From assembly GCA_023265785.1 (NCBI GenBank), contig JAHFSL010000005.1:8371-20949 (forward strand): a stretch of DNA of 12,579 nt. Reading direction: 5' to 3'. This document shows, in pieces, positions 6,512 to 12,579 of this stretch. Both the position numbers and the translations under genes were made by a program. The stretch's first letter is position 1. The number at the start of each line of letters is the position of its first letter. The stretch is from Candidatus Coatesiibacteriota bacterium. Its GTDB lineage: Bacteria > Oederibacteriota > CAKKQC01. The notes beneath the pieces were generated by a model. The model saw nothing but the letters and a program-made list of their open reading frames with translations. It was not told the DNA's origin and ran no database searches.

Positions 6512-9010
6512 GTGGTGTCGCTCCTGCGATCCCCGGCCGGGCTGGCCGCTGCCCCGGTATCCGCCACCGTGACCGCCGGGGCCGTCCCGGCGCCGGCGGC
6601 GATGGCGGCCCCGAAGGCCACCCCGGCGACGCGGCTGACCCCCGCGCGCTCCGCCGGGTCCGCCACCGGGCTGGCGGGTTCAGCCGTCCCCGCGCCCGAG
6701 CCCGAGGCGGTCGTGCAGGCCATCCTGATCGAGGGGGCGGTTAATGTGAAGCCGGGGGATATCTCCTCGCTCCTCAAGACCCGGATTGGCGCCGTCCTGA
6801 CGCGTGAAACCCTGCGCGAGGACCTCAAGGAGGTCTGGCACATGGACCGGTTTGATGACGTCTCCGCCGATGTCGTGGCGGTGGAGGGCGGCGTGCGGGT
6901 GACCCTCCTGGTCCGTGAGCGTCCGGTCATCCGGGAACTCCGGTTCGTCGGCATCAAGGAGCTGGCGGAAAAGGACCTGAAGGAGAAGTTCCCGGTCAAG
7001 GAAGGGGATTTCTTCGACCCCGCACGGGGCAAGGAGGGCACCGACCAGATCGCGGCCGAATTGCGGGACAAGGGATATCCCGACGCCGCCGTCAAGACCG
7101 AGCTGGTCCCGGCCGAGAAGGAGCGGGGCAAGATGACCCTCGTGGTAAGTGCCAACGAGGGGCTCAAGTTGCACGTCCGGAAAATCACCTTTGCGGGCAT
7201 CAAGGCGTTCCCCGAGGGCGCCCTCAAGAAGACCCTGAAGAACCGGGAGGCGGCCTTCCTGTTCCAGAGCGGGCTTTTCCTGGTGGACGAGCTGGACCGG
7301 GACAAGGAGCGCCTCCTCCAGTACTACAAGAATGAGGGATACCAGAAGGCGCGGGTGACCGACCTGGAGGTCACCCGGACGGGGAAGGGCAAGGAGGCGG
7401 ACAAGGCCGTGGCGGGGACCTCCGGGGCGTTGCCGCCCGCCAAGCTCGACGAGGTCCTGATGAAGTTCACGGTCATCGAGGGGATCCAGTACAACGCCCG
7501 CGCCCTCTCCTTCGCCGGGATGACGCTGTTCACGGAGAAGGAACTGCGGGGCAAGGTGGACCTTGACCCCGGGTCCAAGCTGTCCCAGAAGCGGCTCGAC
7601 GAGGGGCTGGCGGCGATCCGTGAGCTGTACACCACGCGGGGCTACATCTATGCCCAGGTCGAGCCTGTCTTCACCTTCGATGACACCGGCGGGGAGGCCG
7701 ATGTCGCCATCACCATCCGGGAGGGAACGGTGGCCATCGTGGACCGCATCCTGATTCGGGGCAACGAGGAGACCAAGGACAAGATCATCCTGCGCGAACT
7801 CGAGGTCAAGGAGGGCGAGGAGTTCAACACCGAGCATATCCGCAGGAGCCAGGAAAACATCTACAATCTCGGCTTCTTTGAGGATGTCAAGATCTACACC
7901 GAGCCCAGCCTCAAGACCGGCCGCGAAAACCTCGTCTTCGAGGTCAAGGAGCGCCAGACCGGGACGGTCAGCCTGGGCGGTGGCTACTCCTCGCAGTTCG
8001 GGTTGGTGGGGTTCCTCCAGCTCACCAAGGCCAACCTCTTCGGGCTGGGCATCCGGGTCAGCGCCGAGTGGGAAATCGGCCAGAAGCGCAAGAACATCCA
8101 GCTGGACTACTTCGACCCGTATTTCCTCGACTCGCGAATCTCCCTCGGGCTGGGGTTCTGGGACACGAACCGGGACCTGACCAATACCTTCTCGCAACGC
8201 TCCACCGGCGGCTCCGTGGAGTTCGGCCACCGGTTCCCGGGCAACTTCTGGCGCGCCAGCGTGTCCTACAAGTACGAGGTGAACACGGTGAAGCCCCTCC
8301 CGGGCGGAAAATCCCTGAAGGACATCGGGGTGGCCGAGGGGGCGCAGGTCACCAGCAGCCCGGGCGTCTCCTTGAGCTACGAGCACCGCGACAATATTTT
8401 CGATCCGATGAAGGGATGGGCACACCGGTGGTCGGCGCAGGTTGCCGGCGGCCCCCTCCCTTCGGCGGGGATGAAGTTCCTCGGCGGTGACACGAGTTTC
8501 TACAAGGTGGTGTTCGACAGCAGTTACTTCCAGCCGCTGATCAAGCTCGGCATCCGGCCGAGCCTGGCCCTGCACACCCGGATGGGTCGCGCGTGGGGAT
8601 TTGGCGGCCGGGATGTCCCCATTTTCGAGAAGTTCTTCCTGGGGGGGACGGATTCCGTCCGCGGGTATGGCGAACGCGAATTGGGGCCCAAGTTAAATGG
8701 CACGCCGATCGGCGGCCGGGCCATGGCCCAGTTCAACGCGGAGATCAAATGGCCGATCATTCCCCGGGTCCTGACACTGGCGGCACCGTTTTACGACATG
8801 GGACAGTCCTGGAACGTCTTTCCCCCCTCGGCGAAGAGCATTGTCGATGAGAAGGGTGGTGTCCTGGCGACCAGCGTCGGGCTGGGGATCAGGCTCACGG
8901 TCCCCGGAACAATCATCGTCATTCGGCTGGACTACGGCTGGGGCCAGACGCAGGGATTCAACCCGCCCCACCATGGGAAACTCCACTTTAATATTGGAAA
9001 TATCTTCTAG
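6512..9010 (+). CDS. bamA: BamA-like outer membrane protein assembly factor (Omp85)
   Basis: Inserts beta-barrel proteins into the outer membrane. From GTG 6512 the protein has 832 residues. After an Ala/Pro-rich stretch there are five POTRA domains (about 69-138, 140-217, 219-323, 325-405, 407-482), e.g. ILIRGNEETKDKIILREL in POTRA5. The Omp85 barrel begins near residue 484 (GTVSLGGGYSSQFGLVGF). It contains the conserved loop-6 motif VRGYGERELGP (V716-P726) and ends in a beta-signal-like HFNIGNIF with terminal Phe. POTRA3 carries a Lys/Ala-rich insertion (about 290-312). The start is uncertain. From 6470 the same frame reads RKTAPAGLLLSAAAVV, a natural signal peptide, but no ATG/GTG/TTG precedes it; the only upstream options before a TGA at 6449 are ATT 6455 or internal CTG codons. 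GTG 6512 would remove the positive n-region. Probably co-transcribed with the cytochrome gene. Confidence 0.93.
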   Translation: MVSLLRSPAGLAAAPVSATVTAGAVPAPAAMAAPKATPATRLTPARSAGSATGLAGSAVPAPEPEAVVQAILIEGAVNVKPGDISSLLKTRIGAVLTRETLREDLKEVWHMDRFDDVSADVVAVEGGVRVTLLVRERPVIRELRFVGIKELAEKDLKEKFPVKEGDFFDPARGKEGTDQIAAELRDKGYPDAAVKTELVPAEKERGKMTLVVSANEGLKLHVRKITFAGIKAFPEGALKKTLKNREAAFLFQSGLFLVDELDRDKERLLQYYKNEGYQKARVTDLEVTRTGKGKEADKAVAGTSGALPPAKLDEVLMKFTVIEGIQYNARALSFAGMTLFTEKELRGKVDLDPGSKLSQKRLDEGLAAIRELYTTRGYIYAQVEPVFTFDDTGGEADVAITIREGTVAIVDRILIRGNEETKDKIILRELEVKEGEEFNTEHIRRSQENIYNLGFFEDVKIYTEPSLKTGRENLVFEVKERQTGTVSLGGGYSSQFGLVGFLQLTKANLFGLGIRVSAEWEIGQKRKNIQLDYFDPYFLDSRISLGLGFWDTNRDLTNTFSQRSTGGSVEFGHRFPGNFWRASVSYKYEVNTVKPLPGGKSLKDIGVAEGAQVTSSPGVSLSYEHRDNIFDPMKGWAHRWSAQVAGGPLPSAGMKFLGGDTSFYKVVFDSSYFQPLIKLGIRPSLALHTRMGRAWGFGGRDVPIFEKFFLGGTDSVRGYGERELGPKLNGTPIGGRAMAQFNAEIKWPIIPRVLTLAAPFYDMGQSWNVFPPSAKSIVDEKGGVLATSVGLGIRLTVPGTIIVIRLDYGWGQTQGFNPPHHGKLHFNIGNIF

Positions 9011-9017
9011 GCCGGTC

Positions 9018-9040
9018 AGGAGGTTCGACCCGCCTGCGGG
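9018..9040 (+). promoter_or_regulatory. Perfect Shine-Dalgarno sequence followed by a small hairpin
   Basis: AGGAGGT at 9018-9024 matches the anti-Shine-Dalgarno sequence fully but lies 29 bases before ATG 9054, and no in-frame start lies at normal spacing. Between them CCCGC-CT-GCGGG (9029-9040) is an inverted repeat. Folding would shorten the distance to the ATG. A weaker GGAAGAG at 9044-9050 at normal spacing may be the one actually used. Function is inferred only. Confidence 0.3.
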
Positions 9041-9053
9041 GGCGGAAGAGAAC

Positions 9054-9719
9054 ATGGACCGGGATCGTGCGCTGATCGCCGCCGTGGGCGCTCCGGGGGG
9101 ACCGGACCGGCTGGAACGGGTGTTTGCGTGGGCGTCTCCCGCCCTGTCGCTGGGCCGGTCCAATGACGAGGCCGGCATTGACCGGGAGTCCCTCAACCGG
9201 GCGGGCATTGAGCTTGTCCGGCGCCCGACCGGTGGTGGGGCCCTCCTCCACGGCACGGACGTCTCATACAGCGTGGCCGTGCGTCGGCCGCGTGGCGGGG
9301 GGGGGCCGGACCTGGTCGCGGAAGGGCGGGCGCTGGCCGCGCCCGTCCGGGCTGCGCTCCGGGCGCTGGGGCTGGAGGTGGAGTTCCGGCCGTGCGCGGC
9401 GTGTGACGGGGCCACGCCCGGGGAGGGGGAGGGCCCCGGGGGCCTGCCCCTGTGCTTCCTCCAGCGCACCCCGTTTGACCTGCTCGTGGCGGGGAGAAAG
9501 GTGGCCGCCTTTGCCCTGCGCCGGACCGCCGGGGTGCTGTTCCTGCACGGGTCGGTGCTGGTGGCCCTGCCGTCCTCCGACTCCATTGAGGCCCTGGCCC
9601 GAGCCGGCGCGGCTACGAAAAGTGGCTGGACCCGGGCCCTGGGAGAGGTCACGTCACTTTCCGAGACCGGGGGGGTGGGAAAAGGCGACCTGGTGGAGGC
9701 TCTTGCGCACTTGGCCTGA
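9054..9719 (+). CDS. Lipoate/octanoate protein ligase family protein (BPL/LplA/LipM-like)
   Basis: A 221-residue member of the biotin/lipoate A/B ligase fold, likely transferring lipoate or octanoate to lipoyl domains in the cytoplasm. Family features: MDRDRALIAA at the N-terminus (like the usual NMALDE helix), SLGRSN (32-37), the substrate loop RRPTGGGALLHG (56-67), and AGRKVAAFALRR with the conserved Lys149, followed by GVLFLHGSVLVAL. Cys134 in PLCFLQRTPFDLLV sits where LipM-type octanoyltransferases carry an ACF cysteine, so it could be an octanoyltransferase rather than an ATP-dependent ligase. A Gly/Pro-rich insertion with CAAC lies around residues 117-132. ATG 9054 is chosen because the family match begins there and GGAAGAG precedes it. 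The frame is open further upstream, but only over the bamA coding end. No lipA, gcvH or E2 gene is nearby. Confidence 0.85.
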   Translation: MDRDRALIAAVGAPGGPDRLERVFAWASPALSLGRSNDEAGIDRESLNRAGIELVRRPTGGGALLHGTDVSYSVAVRRPRGGGGPDLVAEGRALAAPVRAALRALGLEVEFRPCAACDGATPGEGEGPGGLPLCFLQRTPFDLLVAGRKVAAFALRRTAGVLFLHGSVLVALPSSDSIEALARAGAATKSGWTRALGEVTSLSETGGVGKGDLVEALAHLA

Positions 9720-9730
9720 CGCGCTACAAT
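9703..9730 (+). promoter_or_regulatory. Probable promoter for the kelch-protein gene
   Basis: TACAAT at 9725-9730 with TTGCGC at 9703-9708 (16-base spacer). The octamer GCTACAAT is identical to the one in the 5664-5690 promoter. Transcription would start near 9737. The leader would then be about eight bases and consist of GGGAG (9737-9741) and CAT before ATG 9745. The -35 lies inside the end of the ligase gene. Confidence 0.5.
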
Positions 9731-9744
9731 TCCAACGGGAGCAT

Positions 9745-12579
9745 ATGTTCTTCCTGCGCGACCGGGCCGGTCCCTGCATCATGATGGTCGCCCTCTGCCT
9801 GCCGGTCGCCGCCCAAGCTGTCACGCCACCGCTGGCATGGTCGCCACAACCGGATTCCTTGGGGGGTCGGGTGCATCCCGCCGCCGGGGTCATCGGGGCC
9901 ACGCTGTACCTGGTAGGGGGCGGGACGGGTTTTCCCGGAACCAGCGCGGAAATGTGCGACACCGACACGGGTCTCTGGTACAGCATTCCGCCGATGTCCC
10001 AGCCGGAATCCGGCGCCGCGGGAGCGGTCATCGGGACGGCGTTTCTCGTCCTCGGGGGGAATGACGGGACGGGTGCCACAAGGAGTACCCAGGTGTATGA
10101 CACGGCCTCCCGGACCTGGTTCACGGTCGCCCCGATGGGGACCGCCCGGTACGACCTGGCCGCGACCACGGTGGGCGTCACGGTGTTCGCGATTGGCGGC
10201 CGTGGCTCACCGGCCGCATCGGGGTCCATGGAAGCCTATGATCCCTTCACCAACACCTGGACGTTCATGGCCCCGCTCCCGGCACCGCTCTACGGGCAGG
10301 CCGCCGTCACCCTCGGGGGATTGGTGTATGCCGTCGGTGGCTACGGGTCAATGGGGGCCACCGGCGCGCTGTCGGTCTATGACCCTTCCACCAATATCTG
10401 GGTGGCCCTCGCGACCATGCCGACGCCCCGGTCGGGATTGGCCGCCGTCGTCGTCGGCGGGACCCTGTACGCAATCGGCGGGGCGACAACGGCCGGCACT
10501 GCGCTGGCCACCGTGGAGCGGTACGATCCCTTCACCAATACCTGGAGCACGGATGTTCCCCTGCCGGCCCCCCGATTCGGGCTGGCGGCCGTGGTGGCCG
10601 ATTCCACGACCATTCTGGCCATCGGTGGGGCAACCGATACGGCGCCGTTTGTCCGGACCGTCGAACGGTCCATTCCGGATGCCGCCACGCCGACGCTCAA
10701 TTGTGGCGCAGGGGTGTCGCCCGCGACGGGACTGCCGGGGACGACGGTGTTTGCCTGGTCCGTGGTGTATACGGATCTCGACGGGGATGCTCCCGCGGCG
10801 GGACTCCCCGCCCTTCATCTCTGGCAGGCCGGCACGGAGGTTCCCGGGAGCCCGTTCTCCATGATCTATGCGGCCGGGGCCTTTGCGACCGGAGCCACCT
10901 ACAATTTTTCCACGGCGCTCGCGCTGGCGGGATCCAACTACGCGTGGCAGATCCAGGCCGCGGACTGGCAGGGGGCCGCCGTGAGTTGTCCGGGAGGCGG
11001 ACCCGTGGCGGGGCCCACGGTTCTCTCCGTCGGGGGTGGGGCCGGCGGCGGCTGCCCTGCGGGCCCCGGGGTGAGCGGGGCATGTTTGGAAGATCTCGTG
11101 TGGTCAGCTCGCGCCAACATGTTCCAGCCTCGGATGTCCCCGGCCGTCGGGATTAACGGGACGGTCATTTACGCGGCGGGCGGGTACGCAGGATTGATCC
11201 AAGCAAGTATGGAGGCCTACGACACGGTGCTGAACACATGGTCCGTCAAGGCGCCCTTACCGACACCCCGCTACGGAGCGGCAGGCGCGTTCGTGTCAGG
11301 AAAATTCTGGGTCATTGGAGGCCGTGGCTCTGGCACTGCCTTGTCAATCGTCGAGTCCTATGATCCGGGGACGAACACCTGGTCCACCAGGACTCCGATG
11401 CCGACGGCACGGTACGATCTTTCCGTTGCGGTCCAAGGTACCACCATCTACGCTTTCGGCGGTTCCGGGGGTGGAATGGCATTCCAGGTCGCAACAGAGG
11501 CCTACGACACGCTGACAGGTGTGTGGAGCGTCCTCGCGCCGATGCCGACCGGAAGGAGCCAGATGGCTGCATTTTATGATCCACTCGGTCAGTGCATCGC
11601 CGTCGTCGGAGGATTGGCCGGTGGCACGCTTCCGGTCGCTACAGCCGAGGAATATTCATGGGTGTCGAATTCGTGGACATGCCAAGCTCCGATGCCGACC
11701 GCGCGTTCCGGGCTGGCTGCAGCGGGAAATACCGGCATCGCTTTCATTGGCGGTCGGAATGGAACGACCTTTTTTGACAGCGTTGAGGAGCTCCTGGCCC
11801 CCTGTCCACCCGCCGTGCCGGTTCCATGGGGAACAACGGTCTTCCCAATGCCGACACGGCGTGCAGGGCTGGCGATTGTCAACGATTACTCCGTTGTGCC
11901 GTCCGTCCTGTACGCCATTGGAGGATTTAATGGGACCTACCTTCGAACCGTTGAGAAAGGTATTCATGACAATTATCCTCAATTGCAGTCAACCGGCGAA
12001 CCGGGATACATTGCGGATGCCTACGAACCCCAATCCGGCATGGCCAACTCCACGGTCTTCACATTTCGAATCAGTTACTTTGACCAGGATGACGATGCCC
12101 CGTCTCTTGGTGATCCAAGAATTCACATCTACAAAGGTGGCACCGAAATTCCTGGAAGTCCCCTGACCATGACATATGTTATGGGTGCATTCAATGTCGG
12201 AGTTGGAGCGATCTATACGGTCAACACGGCATTGACATACGCGGGTTCCGATTACACCTACGACTTCGATGCCAGGGACATTTTCGGTGCGGCGTCAATA
12301 CCGCCTGGGGGGCCTTGTTTTGCTACTGAGCCCGGGCCGCTCCCGGGGCCCACGGTCACGGGGCCAACCGGGCAGGCCGCCGGCGCCAACCCGCTCTTTA
12401 CCTGTGTCTATCCTTATCCAAACCCCTGTGACATCCGGAAGGGCCAGCGGCAAATCAAATTCAACGGGACGGGAGTGCCTCACGGGACGATCCGGATTTA
12501 CGCCCTGGACGGAAGTCCGGTCAAGGTGCTCGAGGAGCACGCGGGAAAGTTTGAAGTCGGGTGGGAGGTGGAGGCCGAA
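9745..12579 (+). CDS. Secreted tandem kelch beta-propeller protein with Ig-like domains (3' end outside window)
   Basis: Frame 1 is open from ATG 9745 to the last base, 945 codons without a stop. A signal peptide spans residues 1-25 (hydrophobic CIMMVALCLPVAAQA, cleavage after AQA). Residues about 42-310 hold kelch units of 45-50 residues with the usual signature: VYAVGG or LYAIGG, then VERYDPFTNTWS, then a MPTPR-type turn (five full units plus a closing strand, fitting six blades). Residues about 318-416 form an Ig-like domain. The plan then repeats: kelch units about 459-740 (ESYDPGTNTWSTRTPMPTAR) and a second Ig-like domain, about 753-852. From residue 887 VYPYPNPCDIRKG and GTIRIYALDGSPVKVL resemble the start of a FlgD/Por-type C-terminal domain, cut by the window. 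Likely extracellular or surface-bound; ligand unknown. The start is set by the signal peptide and GGGAG at 9737; ATG 9781 would lose the charged n-region. Confidence 0.88.
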   Translation, partial: MFFLRDRAGPCIMMVALCLPVAAQAVTPPLAWSPQPDSLGGRVHPAAGVIGATLYLVGGGTGFPGTSAEMCDTDTGLWYSIPPMSQPESGAAGAVIGTAFLVLGGNDGTGATRSTQVYDTASRTWFTVAPMGTARYDLAATTVGVTVFAIGGRGSPAASGSMEAYDPFTNTWTFMAPLPAPLYGQAAVTLGGLVYAVGGYGSMGATGALSVYDPSTNIWVALATMPTPRSGLAAVVVGGTLYAIGGATTAGTALATVERYDPFTNTWSTDVPLPAPRFGLAAVVADSTTILAIGGATDTAPFVRTVERSIPDAATPTLNCGAGVSPATGLPGTTVFAWSVVYTDLDGDAPAAGLPALHLWQAGTEVPGSPFSMIYAAGAFATGATYNFSTALALAGSNYAWQIQAADWQGAAVSCPGGGPVAGPTVLSVGGGAGGGCPAGPGVSGACLEDLVWSARANMFQPRMSPAVGINGTVIYAAGGYAGLIQASMEAYDTVLNTWSVKAPLPTPRYGAAGAFVSGKFWVIGGRGSGTALSIVESYDPGTNTWSTRTPMPTARYDLSVAVQGTTIYAFGGSGGGMAFQVATEAYDTLTGVWSVLAPMPTGRSQMAAFYDPLGQCIAVVGGLAGGTLPVATAEEYSWVSNSWTCQAPMPTARSGLAAAGNTGIAFIGGRNGTTFFDSVEELLAPCPPAVPVPWGTTVFPMPTRRAGLAIVNDYSVVPSVLYAIGGFNGTYLRTVEKGIHDNYPQLQSTGEPGYIADAYEPQSGMANSTVFTFRISYFDQDDDAPSLGDPRIHIYKGGTEIPGSPLTMTYVMGAFNVGVGAIYTVNTALTYAGSDYTYDFDARDIFGAASIPPGGPCFATEPGPLPGPTVTGPTGQAAGANPLFTCVYPYPNPCDIRKGQRQIKFNGTGVPHGTIRIYALDGSPVKVLEEHAGKFEVGWEVEAE
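9868..11010 (+). repeat. First copy of the kelch-plus-Ig unit within the secreted protein
   Basis: Kelch units lie at about 9868-10674 and the Ig-like domain at about 10696-11010. The Ig core reads TVFAWSVVYTDLDGDAP, then GTEVPGSPFSMIYAAGAF, TALALAGSNY and DWQGAA, matching the second copy segment by segment. Near-identical DNA inside this copy (GATCCCTTCACCAA at 10239 and again at 10528) marks recent similarity between kelch units. GC is high (43 of 60 bases in 10801-10860). Confidence 0.75.
11119..12300 (+). repeat. Second copy of the kelch-plus-Ig unit, lower in GC
   Basis: Kelch units run about 11119-11965 and the Ig-like domain about 12001-12300, with TVFTFRISYFDQDDDAP, GTEIPGSPLTMTYVMGAF, TALTYAGSDY and DIFGAAS in the same order as copy one. 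CCGATGCCGAC recurs at 11395, 11539 and 11689, giving 144- and 150-base steps, one kelch unit each. GC falls to 28 of 60 bases in 12061-12120. Confidence 0.75.

Noticed and set aside
5665..7305. Long open frame of 546 codons on the minus strand
   Set aside because: It lies opposite the cytochrome and bamA genes, its product is low-complexity Ser/Arg/Gly-rich, and it matches no family; GC-rich DNA commonly gives such antisense frames.
7866..7871. TACAAT-like boxes inside bamA (about 7862) and the kelch gene (about 10903)
   Set aside because: They are codons for Tyr-Asn in conserved coding sequence with no gene start downstream.
6680..8575. Minus-strand open frame of 631 codons opposite bamA
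   Set aside because: The plus-strand frame carries clear POTRA and Omp85 motifs; the minus product shows no domain or signal peptide and has shadow-type composition.
8841..9053. Upstream extension of the ligase frame to GTG 8841
   Set aside because: This part overlaps the bamA barrel end and its product is Arg/Ser-rich; family similarity begins at ATG 9054.
10061..12166. Plus-strand open frames at 10061-10864 and 11519-12166
   Set aside because: They are alternate frames of the kelch gene, rich in Arg, Pro and Ser without motifs, while frame 1 reads clear kelch units through the whole stretch.
1..12579. tRNA, rRNA, CRISPR array or mobile element
   Set aside because: No cloverleaf, spaced direct repeats, transposase or terminal inverted repeats were seen; the only periodic repeats are the kelch units.

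Overview
The window looks like chromosomal DNA of a GC-rich, diderm (Gram-negative-type) bacterium. It carries an Omp85/BamA outer-membrane assembly factor, a periplasmic c-type cytochrome and a large secreted beta-propeller protein. The phylum cannot be fixed from the sequence. The secreted kelch protein, whose C-terminal domain resembles FlgD/Por-type sorting domains, and the DUF1573-cytochrome c fusion fit a deltaproteobacterial-grade or candidate-phylum organism better than a gammaproteobacterium. All supported genes lie on the + strand and there is almost no intergenic DNA.

Region 1 (1-5634) is a tightly packed housekeeping operon. It runs: the tail of an unidentified gene, hisS, aspS, a PhoH-family ATPase, ybeY, and a CNNM/CBS (CorC/HlyC-like) membrane protein. 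Genes overlap or abut, apart from one 20-nt gap, and nearly all start with GTG, so translation is probably coupled. The theme is translation and RNA maturation. The membrane protein gene is interrupted by an in-frame TAG at 4663-4665, in the first cytoplasmic stretch after transmembrane segment 1. Six genes in the window, including this one, use TAG as their terminal stop, so general TAG recoding is unlikely.

Region 2 (about 5664-9719) starts at an extended -10 promoter that fires almost on top of the next start codon. It holds a secreted DUF1573-cytochrome c fusion with two CXXCH motifs, a BamA-like Omp85 protein (five POTRA domains plus barrel), and a small lipoate/octanoate ligase-family protein. 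The BamA homologue has an unclear start: its natural signal peptide extends upstream of every canonical start codon.

Region 3 (9725-12579) is a second promoter followed by one open frame that runs off the window end (945 codons without a stop). It encodes a secreted protein made of two tandem copies of a unit, each a six-blade kelch propeller plus an Ig-like domain, followed by the start of a FlgD/Por-like C-terminal domain. The second copy is clearly lower in GC than the first, although both lie in one frame.

No tRNA, rRNA, CRISPR array, insertion sequence or integrase was seen. No noncoding stretch exceeds 70 bases.
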